59,045 nt of DNA from Pholiota molesta. Its lineage: Eukaryota; Basidiomycota; Agaricomycetes; Agaricales; Strophariaceae. The notes beneath the pieces are model-generated. The model did no database searches, was not told the DNA's origin, and worked only from the letters and a program-made list of their open reading frames with translations. A program made the translations under genes and the position numbers. The stretch lies in assembly GCA_014925825.1 (NCBI GenBank), contig JACGCK010000249.1, positions 1-59,045 on the forward strand, written 5' to 3'. Shown in pieces: positions 43,682 through 56,055 of the stretch (the first letter of the stretch is position 1; every line of letters starts with the position of its first letter).

Positions 43682-44638
43682 ATGAGAACCAAACGGCCAC
43701 GTTCGACTTCGTTATCTGGCATTCCTGACTGCGCTGCCGCCTTAAGCTCGACCTCGAGTCAGGTTGTTTCCGCCTCAGAGGCATCGACCAAAACCAAGAA
43801 ACTGAAACTCCATTCATCCTTCGCACTCGAGTCACCCTTCCCTGATTTCGAGCATCCGACGCCTGCCGAAGCGCTGGAGGTGTTTGATTTACTTTCCAAC
43901 GCACACCGGAGTAATCGGCCTCCCCTCCGAAAGCCATCTCTAGCGTCAAGTAATATTTCGCGGACGTGCGAGAATGCGCCGAATGTCATAGAGGCGCTCG
44001 TTGCTACAATTCTCTCACAGAACACATCTGCGCAGAATTCTACCAGAGCGAAGAAGGCATTAGATGAGGCGTTCGGGCGGAATAACTTTGCTGCCATTGT
44101 CTCTGCACCTCAGGCTGACGTCGTCGATGCCATTCGCTCTGGGGGACTGGCGAATAAGAAAGCAGCCACGATACAGAAAATCCTGCAGTCGATAAAGCAA
44201 CGTCATGGCGATTATTCACTGCAGCACCTAGCCGCCGAGGGCGATAAACGAATGGACGATGCGGAAATCATGAAGGAGCTCCTAGCTTACGATGGCGTCG
44301 GTCCTAAGACGGCCTCTTGCGTGCTGCTATTCTGTCTCGGCCGCGATTCTTTTGCAGTCGATACACATATTTTTCGCCTCAGCAAGGTTCTTGGATGGGT
44401 GCCCGCGAAAGCGGATCGAATTCTTACCCAGGCGCATCTGGATCTACGGGTACCCAACGAGCTTAAGTATGGCCTTCATCTACTGATGATTCAGCACGGG
44501 CGCGTATGCAAGGGTTGCAAAAAGCTTGGCTCACGCGAGAGCTGTATACTCAAGACATATCTGAAGGAAAGAAAGTCTCAAAACCCTGCCGAGATTGAGG
44601 CGAAGCTCGAGTTGGCCCAAGAGGAAGAGCTCGGTTAA
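43682..44638 (+). CDS. HhH-GPD DNA glycosylase (endonuclease III-like), 318 aa, no intron
   Basis: The single frame has a Ser-rich, basic N-terminus (RTKRPRS), then the HhH-GPD fold from about residue 95: VIEALVATILSQNTS, IRSGGLANKKAATI, and the helix-hairpin-helix LAYDGVGPKTASCVLL. Lys209 sits at the position of the catalytic Lys of bifunctional members, and Asp227 in FAVDTHIFRL is the conserved catalytic Asp. It should remove damaged bases, probably oxidised pyrimidines, in base excision repair in the nucleus or mitochondrion. After the domain only three Cys remain (VCKGCKKLGSRESC) instead of the C-X6-C-X2-C-X5-C set, so the iron-sulfur cluster is probably lost. It is more like a fungal HhH-GPD subfamily than a standard Nth1. 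The start at 43682 is the first ATG in frame. Confidence 0.88.
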   Translation: MRTKRPRSTSLSGIPDCAAALSSTSSQVVSASEASTKTKKLKLHSSFALESPFPDFEHPTPAEALEVFDLLSNAHRSNRPPLRKPSLASSNISRTCENAPNVIEALVATILSQNTSAQNSTRAKKALDEAFGRNNFAAIVSAPQADVVDAIRSGGLANKKAATIQKILQSIKQRHGDYSLQHLAAEGDKRMDDAEIMKELLAYDGVGPKTASCVLLFCLGRDSFAVDTHIFRLSKVLGWVPAKADRILTQAHLDLRVPNELKYGLHLLMIQHGRVCKGCKKLGSRESCILKTYLKERKSQNPAEIEAKLELAQEEELG

Positions 44639-47600
44639 GTCTACATATGTTTTCTAATCTATCGTATGTACCGTTTGAATGAACTTCCCTTGTCGAAAGC
44701 CTAGCTAGCTGTACTTAGAGATCCTATCCCAGAATCCAAATTTCTGGAATTTGACCGCTACCTCGCTGACTCCGAACCCAAACATCTGGCCGCTAACTTC
44801 TGATTCCGGATCGACGAGTGAATTTCCTCTTTGAATTTGCAAATCTCTCAGCTGTATAGTGCAGATCCTGTAAGCATCTCATGTCTAGAGGTAGAACAGC
44901 CTTATGCCGAGACCGCCTACCAACGAACAGATGCGCCCTCCGCCCACATACATACTAAGATTGCGTCCACAGCATATCTGATTAAGACTGCCTGTGGGCA
45001 TCCTGTGTCGTCATTTGTGGATGTTAACGTTATAATTCTGATCCGAGATGACCTTGGCTTAACATTCAGCCCATGGATTAGAACATGGCCAACCATTGAA
45101 TATCGAACGCCGAATCAAAATTTTTGGACCCATAGTGATGCCTGATTATATACTATTGTTGCGCTTGGTGCATAGCCCAATGATTCTATAAATACCTTCA
45201 ATCGCAAAGATACCCATAGGCGCTGCCTGCATAATTTCTAACAGATTTCATTCCTTTCTCTTTCCGCAGCATACACTTTACGAGCACGAGTCTGATGGCT
45301 GAAGAACCGTTCCCAGATCACAAGATTTATATCGCAGACGAGCCGCGGACCTCCGAAGTCTACAGATATGCCTTCCATTTAGGTTTGAATTTAAAACAAT
45401 TCATCGGTGGCCGACATTCATGCCCGAGCATCGGAAAACGTGCCTATCAAGCCCAAAAAGTCCAGTCTCGTACAGCCTATACGCATGTATGCGTCGATTA
45501 TTTGGCAATGAGTTGCTGTTTTGATACGCCACAGACGGACCATCAGATCATCTCCGAAGAATACTAAAATTGGCAGGATAGCTATTCTCACTCTAGAAGT
45601 CTCCGAACGTCCCACGGATTATTGTGTTCAATCCAAAGGCGTCGAATTTCTAATGAAATGTTTTCGACTTCGTGTGGTAACGCCCACATCAATGGTATTG
45701 GAGTGCCAGAGCTTTCTTTCTTTCCGTCAAATCAGTCAGCTTAATAAGCGCGCACAGGGACCGCAAAGAGCGCTATAGGAATTTTAGGTTCTGCTAAACC
45801 GTTTCCAGCGGCATTGCCTCTGGATGAGTATAGTCTATTTACAGAGACGAACATGAATCGAAGTTCTGATACCATCCATTCATGTCCCAATACAGGCGCT
45901 CGCGCATACGGCGGCCGACGGCATGATGGCGCGGAGCACTGGAATTTCACCACTGCGCGGCGACGAGCTAGAAGGTGAAGGTTGGTTTCGGCCGCGTATA
46001 GACTGGGAAATGCAGCCGAAATCGTGGTGCCATGAGTATGAGTATGAGTATGAGCTTATTTCTCCCTCGTCAGTTGAAACGTCTGCGCAGGGCATCTGAT
46101 GCCTCAGTCAATCTCGTTTGCATGCTTCGACGGAGGAACGGCTTTGCGAGTTTTTGTTCCGGGAGTCGGCGAACTCTGTGTGGCGTACTACTGTGATCTG
46201 GAGTAATTACAGGAATGGGCCACACATTTCGTAGCCTCGTGCATTCATCCAGATTAGAAATTGCTTTTTGGGGTTCTTTTCTATCTTATTTCGCATTTAG
46301 CAGTTCAGTAAATGAACGGGTGCTGAGCGATATTGCCAAAAACTACATTCCTCAATCGTTCTATCAGACTTTATGGCTCCACAAAGCAGAAGTGGGGTAT
46401 TTCTGGACTACCTTTTAAAGGGTTTTAACGATCAATGTGCGAAGTAAAACATCTGATGGTCATCGAACTTCGAGTCGCCAATGCATTGTTATTTCAACGA
46501 TGGCAAATCGTCGTGGGCCTGATTTTGATTTCACCGAGGGATTCTCCTGCAGTAGCTACTTAGCGCCCCAGCCGATCTCGGTTACAAGTAGCAAGCACAT
46601 GTTCGCTTTATAGGGGATTGTTTTACTCGTATGACTTCGTGGAAAAACACTTCAAGAAGTGGTCGAAGGCAGTCAGGAAATGATCTCTCATAGACCATAG
46701 CTGTTAGTGGTTTCTTTCTTCTGCGATAATTAGCGCCGAGAGAGCTTAATCCGAAGATAGGTTGTCGGATATGACATTGATTTGCATGCCCCGGGATCAA
46801 TAACACTCGAATTTCACACCTATCACATAATCACACCTCTTGCAAATGACCTCAATTTGATTTGAGTATTAGGCATCAGAAAGTACTCGATTAAATCAGA
46901 CGTTCGGGCATGGTCCTCGGGGAGGTACAGTTAGAACGGCCGACGCGACCATGTCTTTAACGCATTGGAAACTTCGTCATCATGTCCCTCACATGCTTAT
47001 CCTATCCTCGTGAACCCTACCTGAAACCTCATCACTGTCCATCTTCAAGGCCGTCTTCAATATTCTGTTCAATTTCGGGGTCTTCGCTGGTCTTCGCTGG
47101 TATTTTTCGGCACCATATCATTTTAAAGTTCGAAGAGTACCTAGATAGATTAGCTAACGTTTGAATTGAATCTGGCCGTTGACGCTTCTGGAAATCAGTG
47201 TTCATTCTTTCAAAATGGGGACTTCAAAAGTCAAGACACAAGACACGAATTTCCGGCTTGGGGAGTCTGCGTTTTGGAACCTCTTCATAGACTAATATTC
47301 CGGACTTCTCGCTTACCGTGGCTGGTGTATACAGATATCAAGCTATATATATGTATATACAAGTGCCTACAGAGTTGATAGCACTTCACTCTGCATTAGT
47401 TTGTACTCGAATTATCTTTCTTTCGGGCGAGAGTCCTTATGCTTCCAAGCTGAGCGCTGAGCGCTGAGCGCCGAACGTTGAACTTCGGTGTCAAGAAGAT
47501 CCGCGCACTGCGCAGTCGCTCCTTTGACTCTCCAAAGTGACACATTCTAGCAACCGCTCGCGAAATACAATATTATAGGTGCGGAGACCACAAGACGAGG

Positions 47601-48541
47601 CATCGAGCTTATATCGCCCAGGTGCTATGCATTGTTCCGTCCGAAACTAGAAACATACCGTCTCATGTAGTACCCAAAACCAAGGGAGCGGTATCACCCA
47701 TAGTAGGCCAACACCTCGCCTGTATCGTCTCCGGTTCTAAGCTCTGAGATCTGAACTTTCGTTTCCTATCCGCGCAAAGTAGGGAGCAGTCTATGTAGCA
47801 AAATGGAAGATGGTCTATGTGATTATACCCCTGGAAAAGCATCACCTATTGCACTATGTCGCTGGTGATGACGAATTGCAGGCTTCAAATCTGCCACCCA
47901 GAGTCGTCCCAAGTTTCTGGTTCAAGCGCTCCAAATGGCAACTTGAAGACAAAAGATCGGTATACTCGTGCCGAACATCTGTTCTGGTCCTATCTCTGAT
48001 CCTAGGGTTCAATCTCATTCGGCACAACTTCACAAGCCTGTCCTTGCGTTACCAATCATACAAAATACTGCCCCGTTTGCCGTCTTTCTGTTCTTCCTGG
48101 ACCTTCGACAGAACCAACCTGAAAGCCTCAGGAATTCAATATTCAACGTTCAACTTCAAACATACTCATTTCATTCTCGTGCTCGAATTTCGCTGCGTCC
48201 TAAGTACCACTGTCTAAGCGTCATGGTCTTTACAATTACATCCTAGCCCAGAATGCAATCACGAGACTGATATATTTGGACGAATTTCTGGCACGAGCTC
48301 CTAATTGAAGAACGTTGTCTGTAACGGTCATCTCACCCAAATCTCACCGACGTGATTGTAAACCTCACTACATCTGGACGACCAAAAGTACTCATATACC
48401 AACGCCCTCATCCCTGTTACGATAAGCGATGATATCTGACATGCCTGAGGATATTGTGTGAGTAGTCACTGGTTAGATTTTTCGTACTGTTCTTGGAGAT
48501 GTAAAGGCTAATGTTGGACCTTCCACGAAAGAGACCATGCT
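44639..48541. other. 3.9-kb stretch with no supported gene
   Basis: ORFs are short and uninformative. Small low-complexity features: GAGTAT repeated three times at about 46034-46051, and GCTGAGC repeated three times at about 47449-47469. No tRNA or rRNA was recognised. Confidence 0.45.
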
Positions 48542-49615
48542 ATGTCACCTCATCTATGGGGCCAACTACCTCTAGAGATGATCTGCGAAATCTTGCTCGT
48601 CCTAGCGCAAACGAGCCTCGAGAAAGCTCGGCAGCTTCGCCTCGTATCCAGCGACGTCAACATCCTTATGCTTCCAATTCTTTTCCGCCATGTCGTGATG
48701 GTTTTTCCTGAACATATTCACCAATTCACCACTACACTCCTACCAAAGAGGAAGAACTACATACCTGCGCTCAAATCCAAGCTTCACATAATCCCTCGGA
48801 TGTTGTCCAGTTACAAAGTCGACACCTGGGCGTTGGTTGTCAACGAACGACGACCGTCAATTGAGACCGCACTGGCCAGCGTGGCACCTGTATTCGCAGG
48901 CCTGTCGAAACTCGCCATTACGAGCCAGAATCTATCATCGAATGCATTTTGGCTGCGACAGCATTCTATACATCCCAAACTCATCTTCCTCCTACACTAT
49001 GGCTGCCCGCATCTTGTCAACTTCTACGATCCCATATTCAAATCGGTTACCCATCTATACACGTGTCTCACTCACGGCCACCGCTATTCCACCATTGCCG
49101 ATCTCCCATCGCTGACCCACCTAGCTGTCAGTACACGGAAAGAACTGAACGAACGAACTGCGCTCAACGTCGCAGCATCCCTCAAAGACATCCTCAAATC
49201 ATGCGCCAACCTCATGTCGCTGATATTCCTCATGGCAGTGACGTCCTTGGACGACCCATTGTATATGACTTGGCACGGGTGGCTCAAGGACTGCTTAGAA
49301 GATAAGCGATTCGTCTTCTTACCAGATTACCGCCTTCCACGGATGGAATGGAATAGTATTCTCAATGGGAAAAAGTCGCTGTGGGACCGCGCGCGGGAGT
49401 GGCAGCAGTTCGAACTCATACAGGAGCCGCTGCGGACGCTGATACGGGAGCAGGCGCTGGATGAAGCGCACGACGAACGCGAACTGTTCCCTATGCTATC
49501 CAATCGACGAGAGGAAGAGTGGGAGATCGATCTTGTGGAGCGCGATAATTACGAACCGCCGACAGATGACCCGGATTTGCGAGGAGGAATGGGCCTCATT
49601 ACTGCATTTACATAA
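48542..49615 (+). CDS. F-box-like protein, 357 aa, single exon
   Basis: The N-terminus, LPLEMICEILLVLAQ followed by LRLVSSDVNILMLPILFRHV, is a recognisable degenerate F-box of the Agaricomycete type. The body has no catalytic motif and is likely a substrate-binding region. The C-terminus is acidic (EEEWEIDLVERDNYEPPTDD). By family it would be an SCF ubiquitin-ligase adaptor; the substrate is unknown. It is not closely related to the duplicated F-box-like pair at 5.4 and 56 kb. The start is the ATG with the F-box directly behind it; an ATG further upstream at 48512 is in another frame. Confidence 0.7.
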   Translation: MSPHLWGQLPLEMICEILLVLAQTSLEKARQLRLVSSDVNILMLPILFRHVVMVFPEHIHQFTTTLLPKRKNYIPALKSKLHIIPRMLSSYKVDTWALVVNERRPSIETALASVAPVFAGLSKLAITSQNLSSNAFWLRQHSIHPKLIFLLHYGCPHLVNFYDPIFKSVTHLYTCLTHGHRYSTIADLPSLTHLAVSTRKELNERTALNVAASLKDILKSCANLMSLIFLMAVTSLDDPLYMTWHGWLKDCLEDKRFVFLPDYRLPRMEWNSILNGKKSLWDRAREWQQFELIQEPLRTLIREQALDEAHDERELFPMLSNRREEEWEIDLVERDNYEPPTDDPDLRGGMGLITAFT

Positions 49616-51768
49616 ACGATTTGTAAAAGGATAGTCGACGTTTGATATCTGATACGATTGGGTGCACCGTGTTTACTTTTAGCTGACAGTTTGCCTTCTA
49701 GTTGCACGCTCGTATGACCAATATATCTGGCTATTCGGTGACTGTCGTCTTCAGCGTTCTTGTTCGCAGTTCTAAGGTTGCGCCGCACCTCAGTTAAAAC
49801 ATGTGATAGTTATTTTTGTCGGTGTAGAGGTGTTGAGCTTGTCTCAGCGGTTCCCTCTGTAAGCATTCTGGCCATGAAGATGCCCCTTTTTTGAACGCTG
49901 ATATCCATTAAACCTCTGTTTTTAGATATGTACACAGTGCACGTTAGATCGCCGTTGAATGCCTCTCAATTTCGGGGCTCGTAGGTTGCAAACGAGATTC
50001 TACAACGGTAATTCATCATATTAGTCTGTCAAATTTATAATGGAGTATCGAGCATTGCCTCAGATTGTACAATAAACTACTTGATCAAAAAAAAGGTACA
50101 CTTGAGACTCTGAATGATGATCAATGTGGATGCAGTCCAATGCAGTTCATGATGCTGATCTTCAGTTTCTGCGCTTTTCTATATCCATCTAAGTCGAACC
50201 CACCCCAAAACCTAGATATCAACTGACGATGAGGCGGGCAAGATGTACCGTTCCTTCTAAATACCACTGACAATCCAGAGTGGGTAACTTGATGACGCTG
50301 CAATTTTGCAGAACCACACTGCCACTTCTCCCTATTTATTGATGAGGTCTAAATCTAGATGACTTTGAGCTGTACGCCATTGTACTCTTTCTGAATTTCG
50401 GTGGATGGGCGACTCGGATAACAATTGCTGAGAAGATGACCGGTATTCAAATATTTCAAGACGATTGGCTTCATTCCATCATAATTGAATCTAGTATTCA
50501 ATCGATTGGATCAGCTCCGGACATACCTAGTTGTGTACTGTACTGTATATACAGATACAAAGGTACAATAACATATAACGAGATACCTGGTATCGCAAGA
50601 ACAATCCATGACATGCTAAACTCATAGGTTCCCTGCGGTTCGGAATTGGAGAACTGGCATGCCCCATCATATTCTGGCTTTCTGTTTTACATGCCTTCCA
50701 GATGGAAGGCCGTATGCGCGGGCAACCCTTTACGCTAGAACCTCGCATTTCCTCGGCATTAATATTGTAGAGTTTCATTAAATATAGAAAGCGCTGGGAG
50801 CGTCTGAGAACTGCACACACTACTCACGCCTGTCTTCTATGGATGACATGCGAAGTCATTTTCCAGGTGTCGGTGGGAATGGACAGTCAGAGTCATAAGG
50901 CACGGGATAACCTTCCCAAATCTAATGGCATGTTCCTTCTGTCAGCGGCGGCCAAAAGCCGCGCTGCACGCAGACACTCAGAGACACTCCCGCCCATCGT
51001 TACACGTGTATTTTCGAGCTCTTGTACTTACTTATGTAAGAACCGACGCTTCTATACACACAAGGATGACAGATCGATGGCGTTGAGAATGGTATTTTAC
51101 GCGTACGTCACCTACCGGCCGATGAGAAATGAATAGATGAAAGTCCAGTTTTGTGTTATGTATATTCGGAGCTTTGGGAAATTAAGGGAAATATCATATA
51201 TCCAAGAAATAAAACCCCTTGCCCATGTTTAAATAAATTTCTAGGCCGTGTGCGTATGCAGTTCATATGTTTGTTAGACTTCGATTAATCTCGAGCAAAA
51301 CCACGCTGCTTTGTGATTACACGATATCGTGACCATGGAACATTCCCTAGGGCTTTCACACTTCAGCATACGGCAAGATATAAAAAAAACATATTTTCTA
51401 GAGCGGCTAAGTCACTTCATTACTTTGCGCATGTCCATGTGTACTTGGTGTGTACGGTGCGTTGATTCTGCGCGCCGTTTGTCGAGGGCGTGGGAACGCG
51501 GTTGTGGCGTTGGACAACGTTGCGTCGCCCAAGCTTGCTCCTAGACTCATTCCTCCCATCTTCCTCCCATCTATAGTCTTGCTATGCGGCTTGCACTTTG
51601 CGCGAAGTCGTCGAACTGTCATAGGCCGAAGAAACATGTTGTCATCCTACACGTGGGTATACCCGCCTCGAGGCGATGCAATCGGAACAAGGTCTGCCTT
51701 GTCGTTTTCCTTCATCTTGTACTACATGCAGCAGTGTCGTTTTCTACTTCCACCTTGAAGTCTGTATT
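49616..51768. other. intergenic, no supported gene
   Basis: AT-rich stretches and short ORFs only. No conserved motif or splice series was seen. Confidence 0.45.
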
Positions 51769-53021
51769 ATGCATACTTCTCCAGGGCGGCCCAACTATCA
51801 ACACCATGCTGGATTCTATCGCAGTATCAACCCGGGCCACGATTTCTCAAACCCTTGGGAGTCGAGCCCCGAATCAGCTCGATCTCTCCCGATGTCTCCA
51901 TTCAGGCCTGTGTTTGAGATGCCTAAGCCATCTCAGGATATAGGGAATAACAATAACTCATTATCTTCGACGAGCACGGTTGTCATTGCTTCAAAGGCGG
52001 AGAAAAAGGGACTATGGAGGCGTATATTCTGGTTTCTGAATCCAGGTGAGCCTCAATCCTTGCTAATTTCTCGTAGCCTTACTTAAGGATCGACTAGGCA
52101 AAAGTCATCGACAGGGTGACGCTCTCGAACCATTGGCTAAAATTCATGACCCTCCGAATCCCTATAGCGAAAGGGTTCCTTTGCACGAATGGAAACAATA
52201 CGGGTATTGGGCTCGACCATTTATAAACGATGTTTTGTGCCAGAATTCTCGTGAGTCGCTTCGTCCATCCCCAAACCCGTGCTAAGCTGATTATTCATGT
52301 CGCATTTCTGCCTACAGCCGTCACCAGTGAGAAGACTATAGCCACGGAAGCGCTTGTGGATCTCGTCACGAACATGCGAGGAGCCGAGGATCCAGACTTC
52401 GACCTTTTCCCTGAAAGATGGGTTGTTGGTGCCAAACATCGAGCACTTCCTCAGCGTCCTGCGCGGTGGAAGGATCCTGACCCCGACTTGCCCCTTCCAT
52501 TCCCCTGGGAAGTTCAGCTGAACCCGCTTCTTCACCACCTGCTCTGGGGACCATCTCCTTTGCGCTGGTGCATCTGGGATGACCCCTACATGCTTCTCTG
52601 CTATGGCCGCACATCCTTCAACGTTCATTGTACCGATCCGGACAGAGCGCAACCAGCCACGTGGCCGTTTCTGACCTGCATGCATTTCAATGCTGTGCAA
52701 GGAGACGACGCGTATCACTTTCCTTGGCCTTTTACGGTCTACAACCCGAAAGGTCTAAAGGTCGGCGACGTGCTTGCTGAAATCCACTATAATTTCAGTC
52801 TAGCTATTACTGAAGGCGAATTCAGTTCTTGGCCCACATACCGCCAGAAGGCCGCTCGACAATGCCTGAAGCAGAGACAGAATCGACATGCTGACTACGG
52901 CGAGGCGCCTTCAACTGACTATCTCCGACGCTGCGACGCTCTGGGAGCAAAGATGTACTTTCGAGGCATCGAGCCTACTGTCGATGGTGGCGGGTGGATG
53001 ATCGTTTTTGGTCCTTACTAA
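51769..53021 (+). CDS. DUF6699-type protein, three exons, about 384 aa
   Basis: Exons are read as 51769-52045, 52077-52250 and 52318-53021; the second intron is 67 bp with good consensus. The first intron is either 31 bp (strong donor GTGAGC) or 55 bp (52022-52076, weaker donor GTATAT). Both keep frame and differ by eight residues. The N-terminal third is Pro/Ser-rich. The C-terminal part is a clear DUF6699 domain: VQLNPLLHHLL, LRWCIWDDP, ATWPFLTCMHF, FPWPFTVYNPKGLKVGDVL, and YLRRCDALGAKMYFRGIEP before the end. There is no signal peptide. The domain has no known biochemical role. A relative with the same layout follows 660 bp downstream on the same strand, suggesting a local duplication. Confidence 0.8.
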
Positions 53022-53680
53022 GTCTCGCTCTCCTCAAGTACTATCTATGGCCTGGCGCCTATCTCTTGTCTTAACCACTCCTCGTTGCTTTCAATCTGCT
53101 ATGTACTCTCGAACGCTTGTTTTTATCTTGTTTTGCGAAAGACGGGTTATGATCGCTATGACTCTGAAGTGGACAATGAACCGTATCCGAATATAGCGCA
53201 TCACGTACTCAATGTTCCTCAATGACAGTTTATTTCCGTTCTTTGTTCTCACTCCTGTTTTGCTTCTTGCAGAAATTTCCAGGATCCATTCATAGCAGTG
53301 TACTAATCTGTGGGTAAATGCCGACATGCACCCTCAGACATACGGGCATTGAAATCTCTCCGATCGAAAATTAACGAAAATTTGTATTCGTGAATGTGGC
53401 TCGACGTGAACAATGATGGCCTCAGAAAAACAACGAAGCCACAAGCAATAACGCATCTATCCTCGCGTCGGGCACACGTGGACGATGGAAGACGATCGAT
53501 AAGAGATATCTTGAGAACTTGGGCCCTGATTCTGGACTTGGGCCCTTCTTCGCCGTGGTAATCAGACGGGTGCTCGGCGTGGCACAGTACGCTTGGGGAT
53601 CTGCCTGCCACGCCTTTGACTTGATAACAGACGTTTATAATGCTCGAAGCCATTGTGTTGTTTCCTCCCCTTTTCCAACT
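53022..53680. other. spacer between two DUF6699 genes
   Basis: Contains the 3' end of the first gene and the promoter of the second. ORFs here have no motif. TTATAATG at 53635-53642, about 40 bp before the ATG at 53681, is a weak TATA candidate. Confidence 0.45.
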
Positions 53681-55091
53681 ATGCCACTCTTTAGCGGAAA
53701 CCCTCCTCAGTATAACGGATATCCGCCGCCAGTGCAGCCTCCGTCGCTCTTCTCCAAACTACGCCAATGGTTGCATTCCGGTCCCGAAAAACCAAGATCG
53801 GCCATTAAGTGGAACCCCGAATATACTGCCAACGCAGTGACCGACGCTGGATATCATCGGAAAGCTCTTCGAAAGACTCGTAAGTCCATATTCAGTCATC
53901 TCCCCATCCGCTATCGCCTGGCTCTCATAATGACTGTGTCACTTAGAAGTTCGGATTAGTGAACCAGTCTACCACGGGACACCAGCACATCCGCCGTTTA
54001 TCCTCCCACCTCTGCCTAATCACAGCAGATCGCGGAGCTCTGGTCCGGCTTATGGTTCTCAAACTCAGCATTCTTATCCATACTCCAGCAACACTATCGT
54101 CCCTTCTATGTCGTATCCATCGAAGAGTCAACAATCCTTGGATAGGCGTCATAATGTGTCCAGAGCGCGTGATGAGGTTTTTCCATCCAAACCAATTCAC
54201 CGCAGCCATATGTCATATCCATCCCAGACGCACACTGGATCTTCCTCGAGAAAGCTTATCGCTTCGAGCCCCAGGAATCGTTCGCCGTCCTCTTCGCCAC
54301 GACCACGCAGAGACAGAGAAGAACGCCATCGGAGCCATCATACTCGACAGAGGGATGCGCGGATCGCTAGTAAACCTTCATCTTCCCTCCCGCGACACCA
54401 CAGAGAAAGGGAGGAGCGGCATCGCGACCATCATGTCCCACGTAGAGCTCTTCAAGATGCTAACCGCTCCAGGACTCAGAGCGCAAGTCGGGCTCATCCT
54501 CCCCGTATCGGCTCAGGATCTGAGAGGTATAACGCGCCCTTCGCCCTTGTGGATGAGCTTATCCCGTCTGTGTCAAACTATCCCTCCATAGACTGGAACA
54601 TCTGCCTACCTCTATCGTCTGCGTTCAAGTGGATCGGGCCTAACGCTAAAGGCCCCATAAGATTCGAGACGCTCGCGATCAGTCCTCCTGTGAGGGAGGT
54701 CCGTATCTTCGCCCGAAAAGAGAACGGCGCGCTCTCGCTCGTCTTAGCAAAATTTGGGCCGATCAAAGTGGCATCCAAGGACGATCTCACCATTGGGCAT
54801 ATCCTAGCGGAGATCAGGAACTACTTCCACACACCGTTACACGTCCGGGAGATGGACAGTCTCACCGCAGATGTGCGCAACTATGTTAGTAGGTCCTATA
54901 AGCGTCGCTGGGACTCGCAGGACAAGGATGTCATGGGCGAGCTTTGGCCGAAACTCGCGTACTGGGGGCCTATTCGCGCTGACATGCTGTTCAGCTTTTT
55001 TCAATACGCTGGGCTGCAGATGGACGAGCGCTTTGCTGAGACGAGACGGCTCTACTTGACTTTAGAGAATAGATGGTCTACGCGTTTATAG
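53681..55091 (+). CDS. DUF6699-type protein, two exons, 447 aa
   Basis: Exon 1 is 53681-53879 and exon 2 is 53947-55091, with a 67-bp intron (GTAAGT to CTTAG) that keeps frame through a Gln codon. The N-terminus is MPLFSGNPPQYNGYPPP. A long Arg/Ser/His-rich linker (HRERHRD-like repeats, about residues 150-245) recalls RS-type low-complexity regions. The C-terminal domain, with IDWNICLPLSSAF, IRFETLAISPP, LTIGHILAEIRNYFHTPLH and GELWPKLAYWGP, fits DUF6699 more loosely than its neighbour. The function is unknown. Without the intron, the gene would appear to start mid-way at 54108. Confidence 0.7.
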
Positions 55092-55889
55092 TTATATTCC
55101 TAGCCCGTTCACACATGTTATTGAATATCACGCATGCTTTTTTATATATTACTCGCCTAGATCTGCTTTGAAGCTGAGCGAATTGAACTGCACGATTCCT
55201 GGCGCCTACTCAGAATAGCGATCATGTAAACCATAGGTTTGGAGAGTTGGGGAGTGAGGTCAAGGTGAGGTATTTACGCGCGGTTACATACGCGGCGTTG
55301 GACATGTTCGCGGCCGGCCGATACAACGTCAAAAGTCAACATTTCGCCCTCAACTTCAGCCTAGTCCAAGCCTCACCACACCCTTTACTCTTCCTATGTT
55401 TTCGGGCGCGTCGAATGTTGAGATATTCGGAGGAAACTTTTGCCAGATCAATGGCGCTTACAATCACTATGCATACAAAACCACTGTCTCGAACTACAAT
55501 TCGAACAACGTCACTGGGAACACGATGTGATCGAGGCAGGATGCTACGGGTGTTGACATTGACATATTGGTCTTGTTCAGCGCACTGAATAAAGTTGAAC
55601 GCCGAAGTTGAAACTTCCATCACGTTTGAAGCCTCGTGCGGTTTAAACTTTCGTAAGTTTTACTTCTAAATCTGCCTTCCATATATTATAACCGTATAAC
55701 GGTGAGTCATCCTGGCTTCCTATTCCCGTACAAAAGGCCGTTGCAGTCGAACGTCACTCGCATTAGAAATGCGACCACCAACAAGAACTCGAGCTCTAAG
55801 ATTCGGAGCGGAGAGTGATTATCCATTGCACAGTTTCAAAAACACGCAGCAGGGGCGGGCAACCTGAGGTTCAGATAGTGTGAGCAATA
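55092..55889. other. intergenic, no gene seen
   Basis: Short ORFs only. Homology to the left-hand module begins at about 55890. Confidence 0.45.
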
Positions 55890-56055
55890 CAGAACTAATT
55901 TCGATCCATTGGTAAACTACGGAGTGGTATTCTTCTATCAGTCACACATAAACGGACAGAGAATTCGATCTTGTAAACCTTTTCCGAACTTTCATCCACA
56001 TACATCTATCTTCAAACTTTGAATGTTAAGACTTTGCGCCGCCCTCCTTTGTTCA

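Noticed and set aside
46034..46051. GAGTAT triple repeat
   Set aside because: Ordinary short microsatellite with no nearby gene.
54108..55091. Start of the third DUF6699 gene at 54108
   Set aside because: A well-formed intron at 53880-53946 joins an upstream exon in frame, giving a better start at 53681.
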